From positions 1 to 64,000 of the forward strand of contig JADJQW010000004.1 of the NCBI GenBank assembly GCA_016712535.1: a stretch of 64,000 bases of DNA, written 5' to 3'. This document shows, piece by piece, positions 39,901 through 48,927 of this stretch; the stretch's first letter is position 1; each line of letters starts with the position of its first letter. The notes beneath the pieces were generated by a model. That model was not told the DNA's origin. It saw only the letters and a list, made by a program, of their open reading frames with translations, and searched no databases. Made by a program: the position numbers and the translations under genes. This stretch comes from Flavobacteriales bacterium (GTDB lineage: Bacteria > Bacteroidota > Bacteroidia > Flavobacteriales_F > PHOS-HE28).

Positions 39901-40094
39901 ATCTTGTCAAGAGCATTCGCTCGAACGTCACCATCGACTGGACCGAACGCGATGCTGTGAAAGCCCTCTTGCGTGTTGCTGTGAAGCGGATCCTTCGCCG
40001 GTATGGCTATCCACCGGACAAGCAGGCAAGGGCAACGGAGCTTGTTCTAGAGCAAGCCGAGACCATTGCGAAGGAGTGGGCGGAAACGACATGA
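36948..40094 (+). CDS. hsdR: type I restriction endonuclease subunit R
   Basis: This gene encodes 1,048 residues from the ATG at 36948. The HsdR_N nuclease domain (about 1-250) includes NRRADVVVFVNGLPLAVLEL, the usual D...ExK nuclease layout. The motor has Walker A IWHTQGSGKSLTMLF, the DEAH box VVIADEAHRSQYG and FTGTPVEKDD. The second RecA domain has VRDMWLTGFDAPCLHTLYVD and ARVNRVFRDK, and a long helical C-terminus follows. The size is normal for the family. It completes the intact system with hsdM (33416) and hsdS. Confidence 0.95.
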   Translation: MNEDYIEQLALGWLEALGYPVLYGPHMAPGEMFEERAGFTDAWLAKRLRDAIERLNPELDTDGIDEAYRAITVPQHAALITQNRAYHKILVDGYAVPMQRADGTKGHTPARYIDYEDLSNNDWLAVNQYTVVDGKVNRRADVVVFVNGLPLAVLELKNAASAQASVEAAFKQLQTYKKQVPALFQHNLFCVASDGLFARVGTITTGKERFAPWRTIEGDKLAPSDTPELEVMVRGVFEQRRFLDLLRHFTVFEDDPGGLVLKKVAGYHQFHAVNVAVEETLRATTVVPNAQDPATGYSALKRTDAAPGDRRVGVIWHTQGSGKSLTMLFYAGRLVQHPGMENPTIVMLTDRNDLDEQLFDTFSRGHELLRQRPSRAGSRAEARQLLAVASGGVVFATIQKFLPDEAFTDHPILSDRRNIVVIADEAHRSQYGFIEGFARHLRTALPNASFIGFTGTPVEKDDADTRSVFGDYISIYDIKRAVEDGATVPIYYESRLARIDLKEEERPNLDPAFEEATEGEELEGRERLKTKWAALEKLVGSEKRLELIAEDLLKHWEARVQVVDGKAMIVCMSRRICVDLYNALTKLHPEWHSTDDAEGVLKVIMTGSASDPDTWQDHIRNKARREELAKRFKKPDDPLKLVIVRDMWLTGFDAPCLHTLYVDKPMRSHGLMQAIARVNRVFRDKPNGLVVDYLGLANELRKATATYTESGGAGEATHDKEQALSVMQEKFEVCGAFFHDFDRSPWTTGAPQDKLNLLPRAQEHILAQGGDETHSAKSRFLSATNDLRRAFALASPHERATAIVEEVRFFISVAAVLRKREVVDREESREDMDQAIRQLVSQAVAPGGVVDIFAAAGLKKPELSILSDAFLDEVKDMPQRNLAVEFLRKMLNGEVRRRERQNVVQARSFAEMLEQTIRGYQNRAIETVEVIQRLIELAKQMREADKRGEDLGLSDDEVAFYDALEVNDSAVQVLGEPTLKLIAQDLVKSIRSNVTIDWTERDAVKALLRVAVKRILRRYGYPPDKQARATELVLEQAETIAKEWAETT

Positions 40095-40124
40095 TCCAGT
40101 CCAGTATCCTCACAATCACATACG

Positions 40125-40487
40125 ATGATCCTGAACATTGACACGCTGCGACCAATCACAGATATACCCTATCGCCAAGACTTTGATCGCTGGCGCGGGC
40201 GATTGAGCGACGCACAGTATGATGCCATCATGGTAGCTCTGAATGAACGCTTTGATGGTACTGATATCCAGACCTCGAGTTGGATACCGGGAAGCGATTG
40301 GATGGGAACGGTTTACGAGCCGATCTACACCACCGCCTGTCTCCGTGACTTTAATGAATCTGCACTTTGCTTCGGCCTGTTCGTGTGGGTCGCTGTCCAA
40401 AACCGGGAGGACGAATGGGGCTTTGGGCGATACAAATTGAAGGATATCCCAATTAGTGGGCTGACCTACTTCAGAGTACATCGATAG
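40125..40487 (+). CDS. hypothetical protein
   Basis: This gene encodes 120 residues of mixed alpha/beta composition, rich in Trp, Tyr and Phe (YRQDFDRWRGRLSDAQYDAI, SSWIPGSDWMGTVYEPIY, CFGLFVWVAVQNREDEWGFG). There is no signal peptide. It lies 30 bases after hsdR and 5 bases before the DUF262 gene on the same strand. I do not recognise it. Its position in a defence island suggests an accessory role. Confidence 0.5.
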   Translation: MILNIDTLRPITDIPYRQDFDRWRGRLSDAQYDAIMVALNERFDGTDIQTSSWIPGSDWMGTVYEPIYTTACLRDFNESALCFGLFVWVAVQNREDEWGFGRYKLKDIPISGLTYFRVHR

Positions 40488-40492
40488 ACACA

Positions 40493-42292
40493 ATGCAAAC
40501 CCAGAAATACTCCATCCAACAACCCCTCATCGAAAGCCTGCTCTCGTGGGTGAAGGAGGGCGAGATCGCCATACCGGAGATCCAGCGGCCCTTCGTCTGG
40601 GACAAGAGCAAGGTGCGCGACCTGATGGACAGCATCTACCGGGGCTATCCGGTGGGCTACATCATCACGTGGAAGAACCCGACGATCCGGTTGAAGAACG
40701 GCAACCTCGGTGAGGGCAAGAAGATCCTGATCGATGGGCAGCAGCGCATCACCGCCCTGCGCGCCGCGCTGATGGACGAGTACGTGGTGGACCAGGACTA
40801 CGCCCGCATCAAGATCAAGATCGCCTTCCACCCGCTGGAGGAGCGCTTCGAGGTGCAAACGCCCATCATCCAGAAGGACAAGCTCTGGCTGCCGGACATC
40901 AGCGTGTTCTTCAGCAGCGGTTTTTCGCTGATCAAATTGAACAAGGAGTACACCGCCGCCAACCCCGGCGCGGACCCCGAGGTGGTGGAGCGCAGTTTGG
41001 GCCAGCTGGCCAACCTGGCCAAGCGGCAGATCGGCGTGATCGAGCTGAACGCCGACCTGGATATCGAGACGGTGACGGAGATCTTCATCCGCATCAACAG
41101 CAAGGGCGTGGTGCTGAGCCAGGCGGATTTCGCCATGAGCAAGATCGCCAGCAACGAAACGCACGGCGGCCCACTGCTGCGCAAGGCCATCGATTACTTC
41201 TGCCACCTGTGCAAGGAGCCGCAGTACTACGACCACATCAAGGAACACGACGCGGAGTTCGCCGCCACGGACCACTTCAAGGCCATGAAGTGGCTGCGCA
41301 ACGAGACCGAGGACCTCTACGACCCGGACTATACCGACATGCTGCGCGTGGCGAGCGGCGTGGAGTTCGGCCGGGGCAAGATGAGCGACCTGGTGAGCCT
41401 GCTGAGCGGCCGCGATTTCGAGAAGCGCACCTTCGAAGAGAGCGTGGTGGAGCATTCGTTCCAGCGCCTCAACGCGGGCGTAACCCGCTTCATCAACGAG
41501 AGCGACTTCAAGTTCTTCACCCTCATCCTGCGCTCCGCGGGCTTCATCCACGCCAAGCTGATGCGTAGCCAGAACGCGGTGAACTTCGCCTACCTGCTCT
41601 ACCTGCACCTGCGCCGCCAGGGCATGGACCGCGGCGATGAACTGCAAAGCCTGGTGCGCCGCTGGTACGTGATGAGCATCCTCACCGAGCGGGCTACAGG
41701 CAGCTTCGAGAGCCGCTTCGACCGGGACATCAAGCGCTTGAACGAGAAGAACGCCAGCGACTACCTGAGCGAGATCGAGGCCGGTGACCTCAGTGATGCC
41801 TTCTGGAACAGCGTGCTACCCGGTCACATGGAAAGTCCGCAAGTGAGCAGTCCGTTCTACGGCGTGTACCTGGCCGCGCAAGTGAACCACAAGGACCACG
41901 GCCTCTTCAGCCGCCACCTTACCGTACACGACATGCTGCTCACACGCGGTGACATCCACCACATCTTCCCGAAGGCGCTGCTGAAGAAGCACGGCATGGG
42001 CCGCACACAATACAACCGCCTGAGCAACCTCACCTTCATGGACCAGCCGGGCAACATCAAGATCGGCGACCGCACACCCGCCGCCTACTTCACCGCCGTG
42101 GCCGATAAAGTGGAGAAGGGCAAGGATGGCGTGAGCGGCTTGCGCAATGCAGCCGACCTGAAGAAGAGCCTGCGCGAGAATTGCATCCCCGATGGCATCT
42201 TCGGCTACGACGTGAAGGACTACGACGACTTCCTGGAGGAGCGGAAGGTGCTGATGGCGAAGAAGATCAGGGGGTATTATGAGGGGTTGTGA
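40493..42292 (+). CDS. DUF262/HNH protein, GmrSD-like type IV restriction enzyme
   Basis: This gene encodes 599 residues. The N-terminal DUF262 (ParB-like NTPase fold) has IPEIQRPFVWDKSKVRDLMD, YRGYPVGYI and ILIDGQQRITALRAAL. The C-terminus has an HNH-type motif: TRGDIHHIFPKALLKKHG with downstream YNRLSNLTF. GmrSD-family enzymes cut modified (for example glucosylated hydroxymethylcytosine) phage DNA using NTP hydrolysis. Both domains look intact. A small remnant matching its last 13 codons lies at 45800-45847. It is convergent with the DprA-like gene, with a 3-bp gap. Confidence 0.85.
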   Translation: MQTQKYSIQQPLIESLLSWVKEGEIAIPEIQRPFVWDKSKVRDLMDSIYRGYPVGYIITWKNPTIRLKNGNLGEGKKILIDGQQRITALRAALMDEYVVDQDYARIKIKIAFHPLEERFEVQTPIIQKDKLWLPDISVFFSSGFSLIKLNKEYTAANPGADPEVVERSLGQLANLAKRQIGVIELNADLDIETVTEIFIRINSKGVVLSQADFAMSKIASNETHGGPLLRKAIDYFCHLCKEPQYYDHIKEHDAEFAATDHFKAMKWLRNETEDLYDPDYTDMLRVASGVEFGRGKMSDLVSLLSGRDFEKRTFEESVVEHSFQRLNAGVTRFINESDFKFFTLILRSAGFIHAKLMRSQNAVNFAYLLYLHLRRQGMDRGDELQSLVRRWYVMSILTERATGSFESRFDRDIKRLNEKNASDYLSEIEAGDLSDAFWNSVLPGHMESPQVSSPFYGVYLAAQVNHKDHGLFSRHLTVHDMLLTRGDIHHIFPKALLKKHGMGRTQYNRLSNLTFMDQPGNIKIGDRTPAAYFTAVADKVEKGKDGVSGLRNAADLKKSLRENCIPDGIFGYDVKDYDDFLEERKVLMAKKIRGYYEGL

Positions 42293-42295
42293 GCC

Positions 42296-43543
42296 TCAAC
42301 CCGCGCTGAACAAGTCGGGCTCCGCCAACTTGTAGCTCTTCTTGCGCCCCACAGGCGGTTCCACCTTGTTCAGGTGTACTAAGTGCTCGAGCAGCTTGTC
42401 GATGCGCTCGGTGGTCATACCGAGGTGCTTGGCGAGGGCCTTGTCCGTCATGGGTGTGGTCAGGGCTTTGAGCACGGCTTCCATGTCATCGGTCTCGGAA
42501 TGTGCCGTGGCTGTTCCGTTGCTCTTCACTGGCGCTGCTTTCTTGGGCTTCTCGTAAGCCACCGGTGGTTCGTGCACTTCGGCCGGTTGCCCCGCGAACA
42601 ATTCGTGCGCGGTTAGCGAACCGCGTTCCAGCTCCTCCATGCGCAAAGCATGCGGGTCCGCATCGGGTAGCACCAATGCACCACGCTCCACCAAGGCCCG
42701 GTTTCCCGAGCGCAGGTCGGCCTGGTGCTTTACCCACACGGGCACCCACTTCTTCTTCAGGTCTTCGGTGGCACCGGCCCATGTGCCGCCTTTGCCGTTA
42801 TCGGAGCACACCACCACGGCCGCGCGGCTGAGACAGTAGACATATTTATTGCGCGACATGGCGTTCGCCCCACTGAAGCCCGATTCGGGGTGGAAGGGAC
42901 AGAGCAGCACGATGTCGCTGCGTTGGATGGCATCGCGGTACTTGTGGCTGGTAGCGGTCTTCAACAAGCTGTCGGCCACCACGCCGATCACGGTGCCGTT
43001 CGCTTCGATAGCACCGCGCATGGAAGCTTCGTCCACGCCACGGGCACCGCCCGATACGATGGTCCAACCTTGTTGCGCGGCTGAATGGCCCAATTGCCGA
43101 GCGAAGTGGAGATCATCTTCCGCCGCATTGCGCGAGCCGATCACCGCGAGGGCTTTCGTGTCGAGCTTCTTGCGGTCGCCTGCGCCATAGAAGATTGGCG
43201 GCGACTGGTCGCCTAATCGTTCATGTAGCAGCTTGGGGTAATCAGCCGATGAGCGCGTGATGACCCATAGACCCGCACGCTGCCATTTCTCCAGAAGCAG
43301 GCCCACTTGGAAACCCCGGTCGAGCAAGGGAAGGAGCCGTTCCAACGTAACGGCCTTGTCCTGGAACGTTGCGAGCGTATGCTTGGGATCGCCCACGAGC
43401 AGGTCGCTGGCCTTCATGCCTTGCGCGCTCAACCATGCAGCCAAGCGCGACCACTCGCCCGGTGCGAGCGGATGCACGGATCCCCCACCGGGCAGGTGCG
43501 CGGTGAGCAGCAGGGTCACATGGTCGTCCGGTCGTAGGTCCAT
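42296..43543 (-). CDS. DprA-like (SMF) protein paired with RecQ-PRTase
   Basis: This gene encodes 415 residues. The central Rossmann-like DprA domain has LAVIGSRNAAEDDLHFARQ, GWTIVSGGARGVDEASM, GTVIGVVADSLLKTA and SGFSGANAMSRNKYVYCLS. A winged-helix-like C-terminus (about 345-405: ALTTPMTDKALAKHLGMTTE) follows a flexible linker. Canonical DprA loads RecA on incoming DNA. The linked phosphoribosyltransferase domain instead suggests a defence role akin to ShosTA, where a DprA-like protein acts as antitoxin. It starts 3 bases after the PRTase stop. Confidence 0.8.
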   Translation of the reverse strand: MDLRPDDHVTLLLTAHLPGGGSVHPLAPGEWSRLAAWLSAQGMKASDLLVGDPKHTLATFQDKAVTLERLLPLLDRGFQVGLLLEKWQRAGLWVITRSSADYPKLLHERLGDQSPPIFYGAGDRKKLDTKALAVIGSRNAAEDDLHFARQLGHSAAQQGWTIVSGGARGVDEASMRGAIEANGTVIGVVADSLLKTATSHKYRDAIQRSDIVLLCPFHPESGFSGANAMSRNKYVYCLSRAAVVVCSDNGKGGTWAGATEDLKKKWVPVWVKHQADLRSGNRALVERGALVLPDADPHALRMEELERGSLTAHELFAGQPAEVHEPPVAYEKPKKAAPVKSNGTATAHSETDDMEAVLKALTTPMTDKALAKHLGMTTERIDKLLEHLVHLNKVEPPVGRKKSYKLAEPDLFSAG

Positions 43544-43546
43544 GGG

Positions 43547-45644
43547 TCAGGCGTGCGAAGTACTGGCAAGCGCCACGGGATACACCAAGTTACTTCCGGC
43601 TTGGCGCAGTTGCGCGGCGATGATGGCAAAGGTCCAACCGGAATCGACCGCATCGTCCACCAGGAGGACAGGACCTTCCGGCAAAGGCGTGTTGATGGCG
43701 AAGGCGCCTTCCAGATTGGTGCATTGGTGGTGCTTGTTCTGCATAAGCTTCTGCGGCTCGTTGGTCTTGGTCTTCGACACGACCTGCCTGAATGGGATGC
43801 CGAGGCGTACGGCAAGTCGTTGGGCGAAGTCGGGCACCAAGTGCGGGTGGTTCAATGAAGGTACACAGGTGAGCCATTCCGGAAACGGCTCTGGTCGCCA
43901 ACGCTGGGTGATCATCTCGGTCATAGCATCCACGAGGTCGTCCTCAAACCGGTTGGCGTGCTTCTGTGCGGCCACCAGCTTTCCCCAGCCGGCGTCGCCC
44001 CAGCGACAGAGCACACGGCCCAACTCTGGTCGCAGGTGCGGCAGGAGTTTGCCCTTCTCCGATAGCCCGGTCAAGGTGCCGGGCGGCACACGGGTCGGGC
44101 ATTTCAACTCGAACTCAGCATGCTTCAGGAACAAGGCGGCCTTGGAAATGGTGGTGGCATCAAGCTCGGTCCGGAAATGCTTGCTGAGGCAATTGGAGCA
44201 GCGGCCGCACGAGGTCACGCCAGTGTCGTCCAATGCGGCTTGCAGAAAGTTCATCAAGCAGCCCTTGTGTTCCAGGTACAAGTGGACCTGTTCCCATTCG
44301 CGCTTGCGTTGTGCGGTGAGCCGTTCGATTCGTTCGGTATCCAGCTTGAACGGAACGGCGGTGCGTTTCCAGTTGAAGCCTTCCTGCACCACTGGTGCGG
44401 GCTGCTCCATCGCGAGGAACTTCAGCGCACGTTCGATCTGGCCGTAACGCAAGTTGATCACCTGTTCGATCTGCCATTGGGCCATGGCGTCGACCTTCTC
44501 CAGTAGGGGCGAGAATTCGCGCAACGGTGCTGGCGGCCGGAAAGGCGTTCTCCTGGAAGTAGGCGTGTATCTCTTCATCCTCGTCACCGGCCAGCAGTAT
44601 CCCGTAGGCCTTGTCAATGGCTCGCCCGGCGCGGCCCACCTGCTGGTAGTAGGTGATGATGGATGAGGGTGCTTGGTAGTGGATGACGAAACCGAGGTCG
44701 GGTTTGTCGAAGCCCATGCCCAAAGCCGTGGTAGCCACCAGCGCTTTGAGCGTCCCGTTCAGGAGCGCGTCCTCCAGCTGCGCACGGCGCGTGTTGGTAT
44801 CCGCATCGTCCGTGGCGGCGATTCCCGCATGATAGGCTTCGGCTGTGATGCCGCATTGTTGCAACCACTTCGCAACGCGTTCGGCGTCTTTCGTGGTGAG
44901 CGTGTAAATGATCCCGGAGCCCGGTAGCTTGGGCAGGTAGTGCGCGAGCCAGGCCAGCCGCGAAGCTTGGTCCGGCAGGCGGAGTGCATCAAGTCCGAGG
45001 CTTGTCCGCACCAGGGTGCCCCGTTCGATGGTGATATCCCCGAGTTGGTCTTGCAGGTCCTTGATCACCCGATCGTTGGCCGTAGCCGTGGTGCCCAGAA
45101 CGGGGAGGTTGCCGGGCAGCCGTTTGAGGATGGAAACGATGCGTCGATAGTCCGGCCGGAAATCATGCCCCCAATCGCTGATGCAATGCGCTTCATCCAC
45201 CACGAGCATGCCGATGCGCGCCGCGATGGGCAGCAGCACTTCATCCACGAAGCGTTGGTTCGCCAACCGTTCCGGGCTTATCAGGATCGCGTCCACCTCG
45301 TTCGCAAGCACTGCGGTGATCACGGCATCATGTTCTTCCTTGTTGGCACTGTTGATCGTTACGGCCTTTATCCCCATGCGCTCCGCAGCGAGCAACTGGT
45401 TGCGCATCAACGAAAGCAGGGGACTGATGATAAGGGTGGGTCCAGCACCTTTCTCCCGCAACAGTTTCGCCCCGATGAAATAGACCGAGCTCTTGCCCCA
45501 ACCCGTGCGCTGTACGACCAGCAGGCGCTTGCGATCGCGCACAAGCGCGACGATGGCTTCCAACTGGCCATCGCGGAATTCCGCGGTCGGCGTACCGACG
45601 GACTTTCGCAACAGTTGAAGTGCTTCGTCCTCGATGGTGGTCAT
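43547..45644 (-). pseudogene. RecQ helicase fused to phosphoribosyltransferase domain, one frameshift
   Basis: About 698 codons. The RecQ part has Walker A QRTGWGKSSVYF, motif II VVDEAHCISDWGHDFRPDYR, TTATANDRV, VGRAGRA and a zinc-binding segment (CLMNFLQAAL, CGRCSNC). The C-terminal 180 residues form a PRTase domain with GPVLLVDDAVDSGWTFAI. The frame changes once near 44550, between YFQENAFP and APLREFSPLLEK, just after the helicase core. Both halves are otherwise well conserved, so this is a recent break, a consensus error, or a two-polypeptide arrangement. No slippery heptamer is evident. Confidence 0.82.
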
Positions 45645-45706
45645 GAGAGCAAGATAGCCGCCGTCTTTGGCTTGTTGTGCCGATCTTGTCGCTCGAATAA
45701 CGGCCC

Positions 45707-45775
45707 ATGACCTCCCCCGCCATCGTCAACAAAGTCTGGAACTTCTGCCACACCCTGCGCGATGATGGCGTGGGC
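45707..45775 (+). pseudogene. hsdM 5'-end copy A (69 bp)
   Basis: ATG plus 22 codons (MTSPAIVNKVWNFCHTLR...) match the start of the complete hsdM at 53319 with 2 mismatches in 69 bases. The match ends at GTGGGC. The frame then continues LGRDLGC and stops at 45797-45799. It lies 62 bases from the divergent RecQ start. Confidence 0.9.
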
Positions 45776-45799
45776 CTTGGTCGCGACCTCGGATGCTAG

Positions 45800-45847
45800 A
45801 AGTCAGTGATGGCGCAGAAGATCAAGGGGAATTATCAGGAGACATAA
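45800..45847 (+). pseudogene. 3'-end remnant of a second DUF262 gene
   Basis: The codons KSVMAQKIKGNYQET-stop parallel the end of the complete DUF262 gene (KVLMAKKIRGYYEGL-stop at 42246-42292), including ATGGCG.AGAAGATCA.GGGG.ATTAT at DNA level. It directly follows hsdM copy A, as if everything between an hsdM start and a DUF262 end had been deleted. Confidence 0.55.
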
Positions 45848-45849
45848 GA

Positions 45850-48800
45850 ATGCAAGGCACTCCAATGGGACATAGCATCACCGCCTTTTCCGGATCGTGC
45901 CTCCTTGGATCGATGTTGGTACTAGGGTGCACCGCACCCAAGCAGAGCCTGTACAGCAGGTACCTCACCGAGGGCAGGCTGGATCTGGCGGAAGCCCAAG
46001 CGGACACGACCTATGCCGCGCATTACTCCGAGCATAGATCAAGTTCGCTGCCCGCATTCCAACGCGACAGCATTGCCGGCATCCAGTTCTACTACGATGC
46101 GGACAGGTACCGGGGGTGCATGGCTTTTGCGAAACACGAGGCTGCGGCCGATCGTGCCCGGCAACTGCTGGCCAATAGCCTTGGCAAGAACGATCCATAC
46201 TACCTGGATGCGGTCATGGAGTGCGCCTACGCCCGACTCTTGCAAGGGCGCCGGGAAGAAGGGTTGGAGCTGGCCAAGGAAGTGAAGACCAAATTGTTGG
46301 CGGATCCCACGTTGGGGCGCGACAGGGTCGGCCTGTCGGACCTCTTCACCTTCTACATGCAGGCGCAAGATGAAGCCACCGTGAAAGAGGTCGTTCGTCG
46401 TGGGCTCGCATACTACAACCCGGCGTATCGTACCGTGCCCGATACCGAAGGCAAGGCCCTCCTGGGCGCCCCGGAACTGGGGGCTTTCGACCGGGTCACC
46501 GACCTGGGCGCATACTCCCGCTTTCTCAACCACGCTGCCCTGTACAACTGGACGGTACTTGATCCATTCTGGTGCGAGCACTTCTACAAGTTCGATCGTG
46601 CCTTTGCCAAATGGTACAGTTCCACCGTTCGGGATGAGAACGTCGCGGACATCGCTTACGCGCATGCCATCGCCGGCCTTGGCAAATCTTCCGCCGCTCT
46701 GGAACTGGATAAGCGTGCGTACCTGGCCCTTGGCAAGCGCTATAAGGCGAGCAACGTTGATTATGCCATCGGCGCAACGAATTATGCGAGCCACTATCTG
46801 GACTATGCGACGAATAATTGCGTCGCCATGCCCTATGCCTACCTCGATTCCATCTACTCGGTCGATTGTCCGAAGATGAACGGGAGGACGAACGAAGAAA
46901 GAATGCGTTACATACAGTGCTCATGCGGGCAAGCCTTGTTGCGCACCAGTGCAGGGGAACCGGATTCCGCGCTCTCCACCTTGCGCAAGGCCGAGGTAGC
47001 TTACCACTTGATGGGCATGCGCGGTCGCACGCCGGAATCTTACGGTGGCATGTACGCGGCGTACACGGCCACATGGTTCGAATACTGGCTTTCGACCGGC
47101 CACTATCAGCGGTGCGATTCGCTGTTGAACGTAGCCGAGCGGATACCGCTCACCTGGCGAATCATGCGTCCCAAGCTGGCTTACATGCGGGGCAAGTTGC
47201 AACTGGCGCAGGGCGATCCTGAAGCAGCAGCACGGACCCTTGCCTCCCATCGCACGGTAACGAACACTTATCGCAATGAGGGTCTTGCAGCCTTTTCGTC
47301 GCGGAACACCCGGGACCTTTTGGGGGCCTATGAAAGTGCCGATGCGTTGGAATTGACCGCATTGTTGGCACTGCCGGGCAAGGAGCAACAGCTCCTGTCC
47401 ATTCTGGACAGCAGGAAACTGAAGGTGGCCAGCGCACAGATCCAAGCGGCACACGATAAGCGGATGGGCTTCACGGATGAGGTCTATGATGAAGCATATG
47501 CTGACTGGCACCGCACCAAGAAGGAGATCGGTCGGATCATGACCGACAGGAGCGCTACCGCCTCCATGCTCCAACGCGCGCGCTCGCTGGAGGACACCCT
47601 CAGCGCCCAAGAGGCACTGCTCTCCCTCCTCTACCGGGAATGGATGAAGGACGTTCGGGATCAGCCTGGTTATGTAGACCGGTTCACGGTGGAAGCAGCC
47701 TTGAATCCCAAGACCGCGGTGATCGATGCACATCGCGTCCACCTGTTCGATGCCGGGCTGACCGCCTATGAACCGGCTTACTTGCTCATGGTACGCCGGA
47801 ACACGGGCGTACCCACAGTCATCCGCGTTAATGATGCCGAGCGCATCGACTCCCTTATTGCCGTTGTGAATGAGCGGCACACGCAAGGCAAGGATGCCCC
47901 GGAAGCCATCCAAGCGTTGAGCGATGCGCTGGTAGCGCCCCTGAGCGCGGCCTTGGGAAAGACATCCTTGGTGTATGTATGTGGCGATGGTGCTTTGGGT
48001 CTGCTCAATTGGTCCTACCTCTGGGAAGGCTCGAAACGCTTCTGTGAGGATCGAAGCATACAGCACGTACATGGCATGCACGCGCTGCGCTACAAGGAGG
48101 TCACCGGCTATTTCGATTACGTGAGGGAGGCTGCGTTCTTCGGCGCACCAACGTACTATTCAAGCAATGCGTCCCGCGAGGCGAATGTGACCAATGCCGC
48201 ACGCATTTCGACCGCACAGGGCGAGGTGCGGGAATTCACCGGTAAGGACGGAGTGAAGGCACTGCCACATACGCAACCCGAGATAGAAGCCTCAGCTCGT
48301 ATCGTGAAGGACGCGCCTCTTGTAGCCATGAACGAAAGGGCGGTAAAGACCTTCCTCGGGGTTGATGCAACGGAAGCGAACGTGCGGTCCCTTGGCAAAG
48401 TGAACCTGTTGCACATTGCCACACACGGCTTCTTCGAGCAGAATGAGGACGAGCTCATGAGCATGTACCGCTTGAATGATTCGCTCTCCTCGTTCAGCCG
48501 CGACCCCCTATTGCGATCAGGTTTGTTGCTTGCAGGCAGCGGTGATTACCTCGCGAACGGAACCCGTTCTGCTGCGCTTGATGATGGTTTGCTGAGCGCG
48601 GCCGAGATCGCTGATATGGATCTGTCCAAGACGGAGCTGGTGGTCCTGAGCGCCTGCCAGTCCGGCCAAGGCACCGTGGCCACATCGGACGGAATTGATG
48701 GGCTGCAGAGTGCGCTGTTCATCGTCGGCGCGAAAGCGGTGATGGTATCCTATTGGAAGGTGGATGATAAATTCACCACCATGTTCATGCAGGAGTTCTA

Positions 48801-48927
48801 TCGGCGATGGAGCGGCAAGGAACGCCATGCGTTCGAGGCGCTGCGCAGCACGCAGCGGCACTTCGCCGCGATGCCGGAATACGCTTCCCCCCGCTATTGG
48901 GCTTCCTTCAATATCGTGGCCCGATGA
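45850..48927 (+). CDS. CHAT-domain lipoprotein with TPR-like region
   Basis: This gene encodes 1,025 residues from the ATG at 45850; an ATG at 45865 is also possible. The signal peptide ends in the lipobox LLGSMLVLGCTAP. The long helical middle looks TPR-like. The C-terminal CHAT protease domain (caspase-like) has the catalytic His in LLHIATHGFF (H859) and Cys in VVLSACQSGQG (C936), plus MVSYWKVDDKFTTMFMQEFY and RYWASFNI. The dyad looks intact. Being a lipoprotein places it in the envelope if processed. It heads a three-gene overlapping operon. Confidence 0.88.
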   Translation: MQGTPMGHSITAFSGSCLLGSMLVLGCTAPKQSLYSRYLTEGRLDLAEAQADTTYAAHYSEHRSSSLPAFQRDSIAGIQFYYDADRYRGCMAFAKHEAAADRARQLLANSLGKNDPYYLDAVMECAYARLLQGRREEGLELAKEVKTKLLADPTLGRDRVGLSDLFTFYMQAQDEATVKEVVRRGLAYYNPAYRTVPDTEGKALLGAPELGAFDRVTDLGAYSRFLNHAALYNWTVLDPFWCEHFYKFDRAFAKWYSSTVRDENVADIAYAHAIAGLGKSSAALELDKRAYLALGKRYKASNVDYAIGATNYASHYLDYATNNCVAMPYAYLDSIYSVDCPKMNGRTNEERMRYIQCSCGQALLRTSAGEPDSALSTLRKAEVAYHLMGMRGRTPESYGGMYAAYTATWFEYWLSTGHYQRCDSLLNVAERIPLTWRIMRPKLAYMRGKLQLAQGDPEAAARTLASHRTVTNTYRNEGLAAFSSRNTRDLLGAYESADALELTALLALPGKEQQLLSILDSRKLKVASAQIQAAHDKRMGFTDEVYDEAYADWHRTKKEIGRIMTDRSATASMLQRARSLEDTLSAQEALLSLLYREWMKDVRDQPGYVDRFTVEAALNPKTAVIDAHRVHLFDAGLTAYEPAYLLMVRRNTGVPTVIRVNDAERIDSLIAVVNERHTQGKDAPEAIQALSDALVAPLSAALGKTSLVYVCGDGALGLLNWSYLWEGSKRFCEDRSIQHVHGMHALRYKEVTGYFDYVREAAFFGAPTYYSSNASREANVTNAARISTAQGEVREFTGKDGVKALPHTQPEIEASARIVKDAPLVAMNERAVKTFLGVDATEANVRSLGKVNLLHIATHGFFEQNEDELMSMYRLNDSLSSFSRDPLLRSGLLLAGSGDYLANGTRSAALDDGLLSAAEIADMDLSKTELVVLSACQSGQGTVATSDGIDGLQSALFIVGAKAVMVSYWKVDDKFTTMFMQEFYRRWSGKERHAFEALRSTQRHFAAMPEYASPRYWASFNIVAR

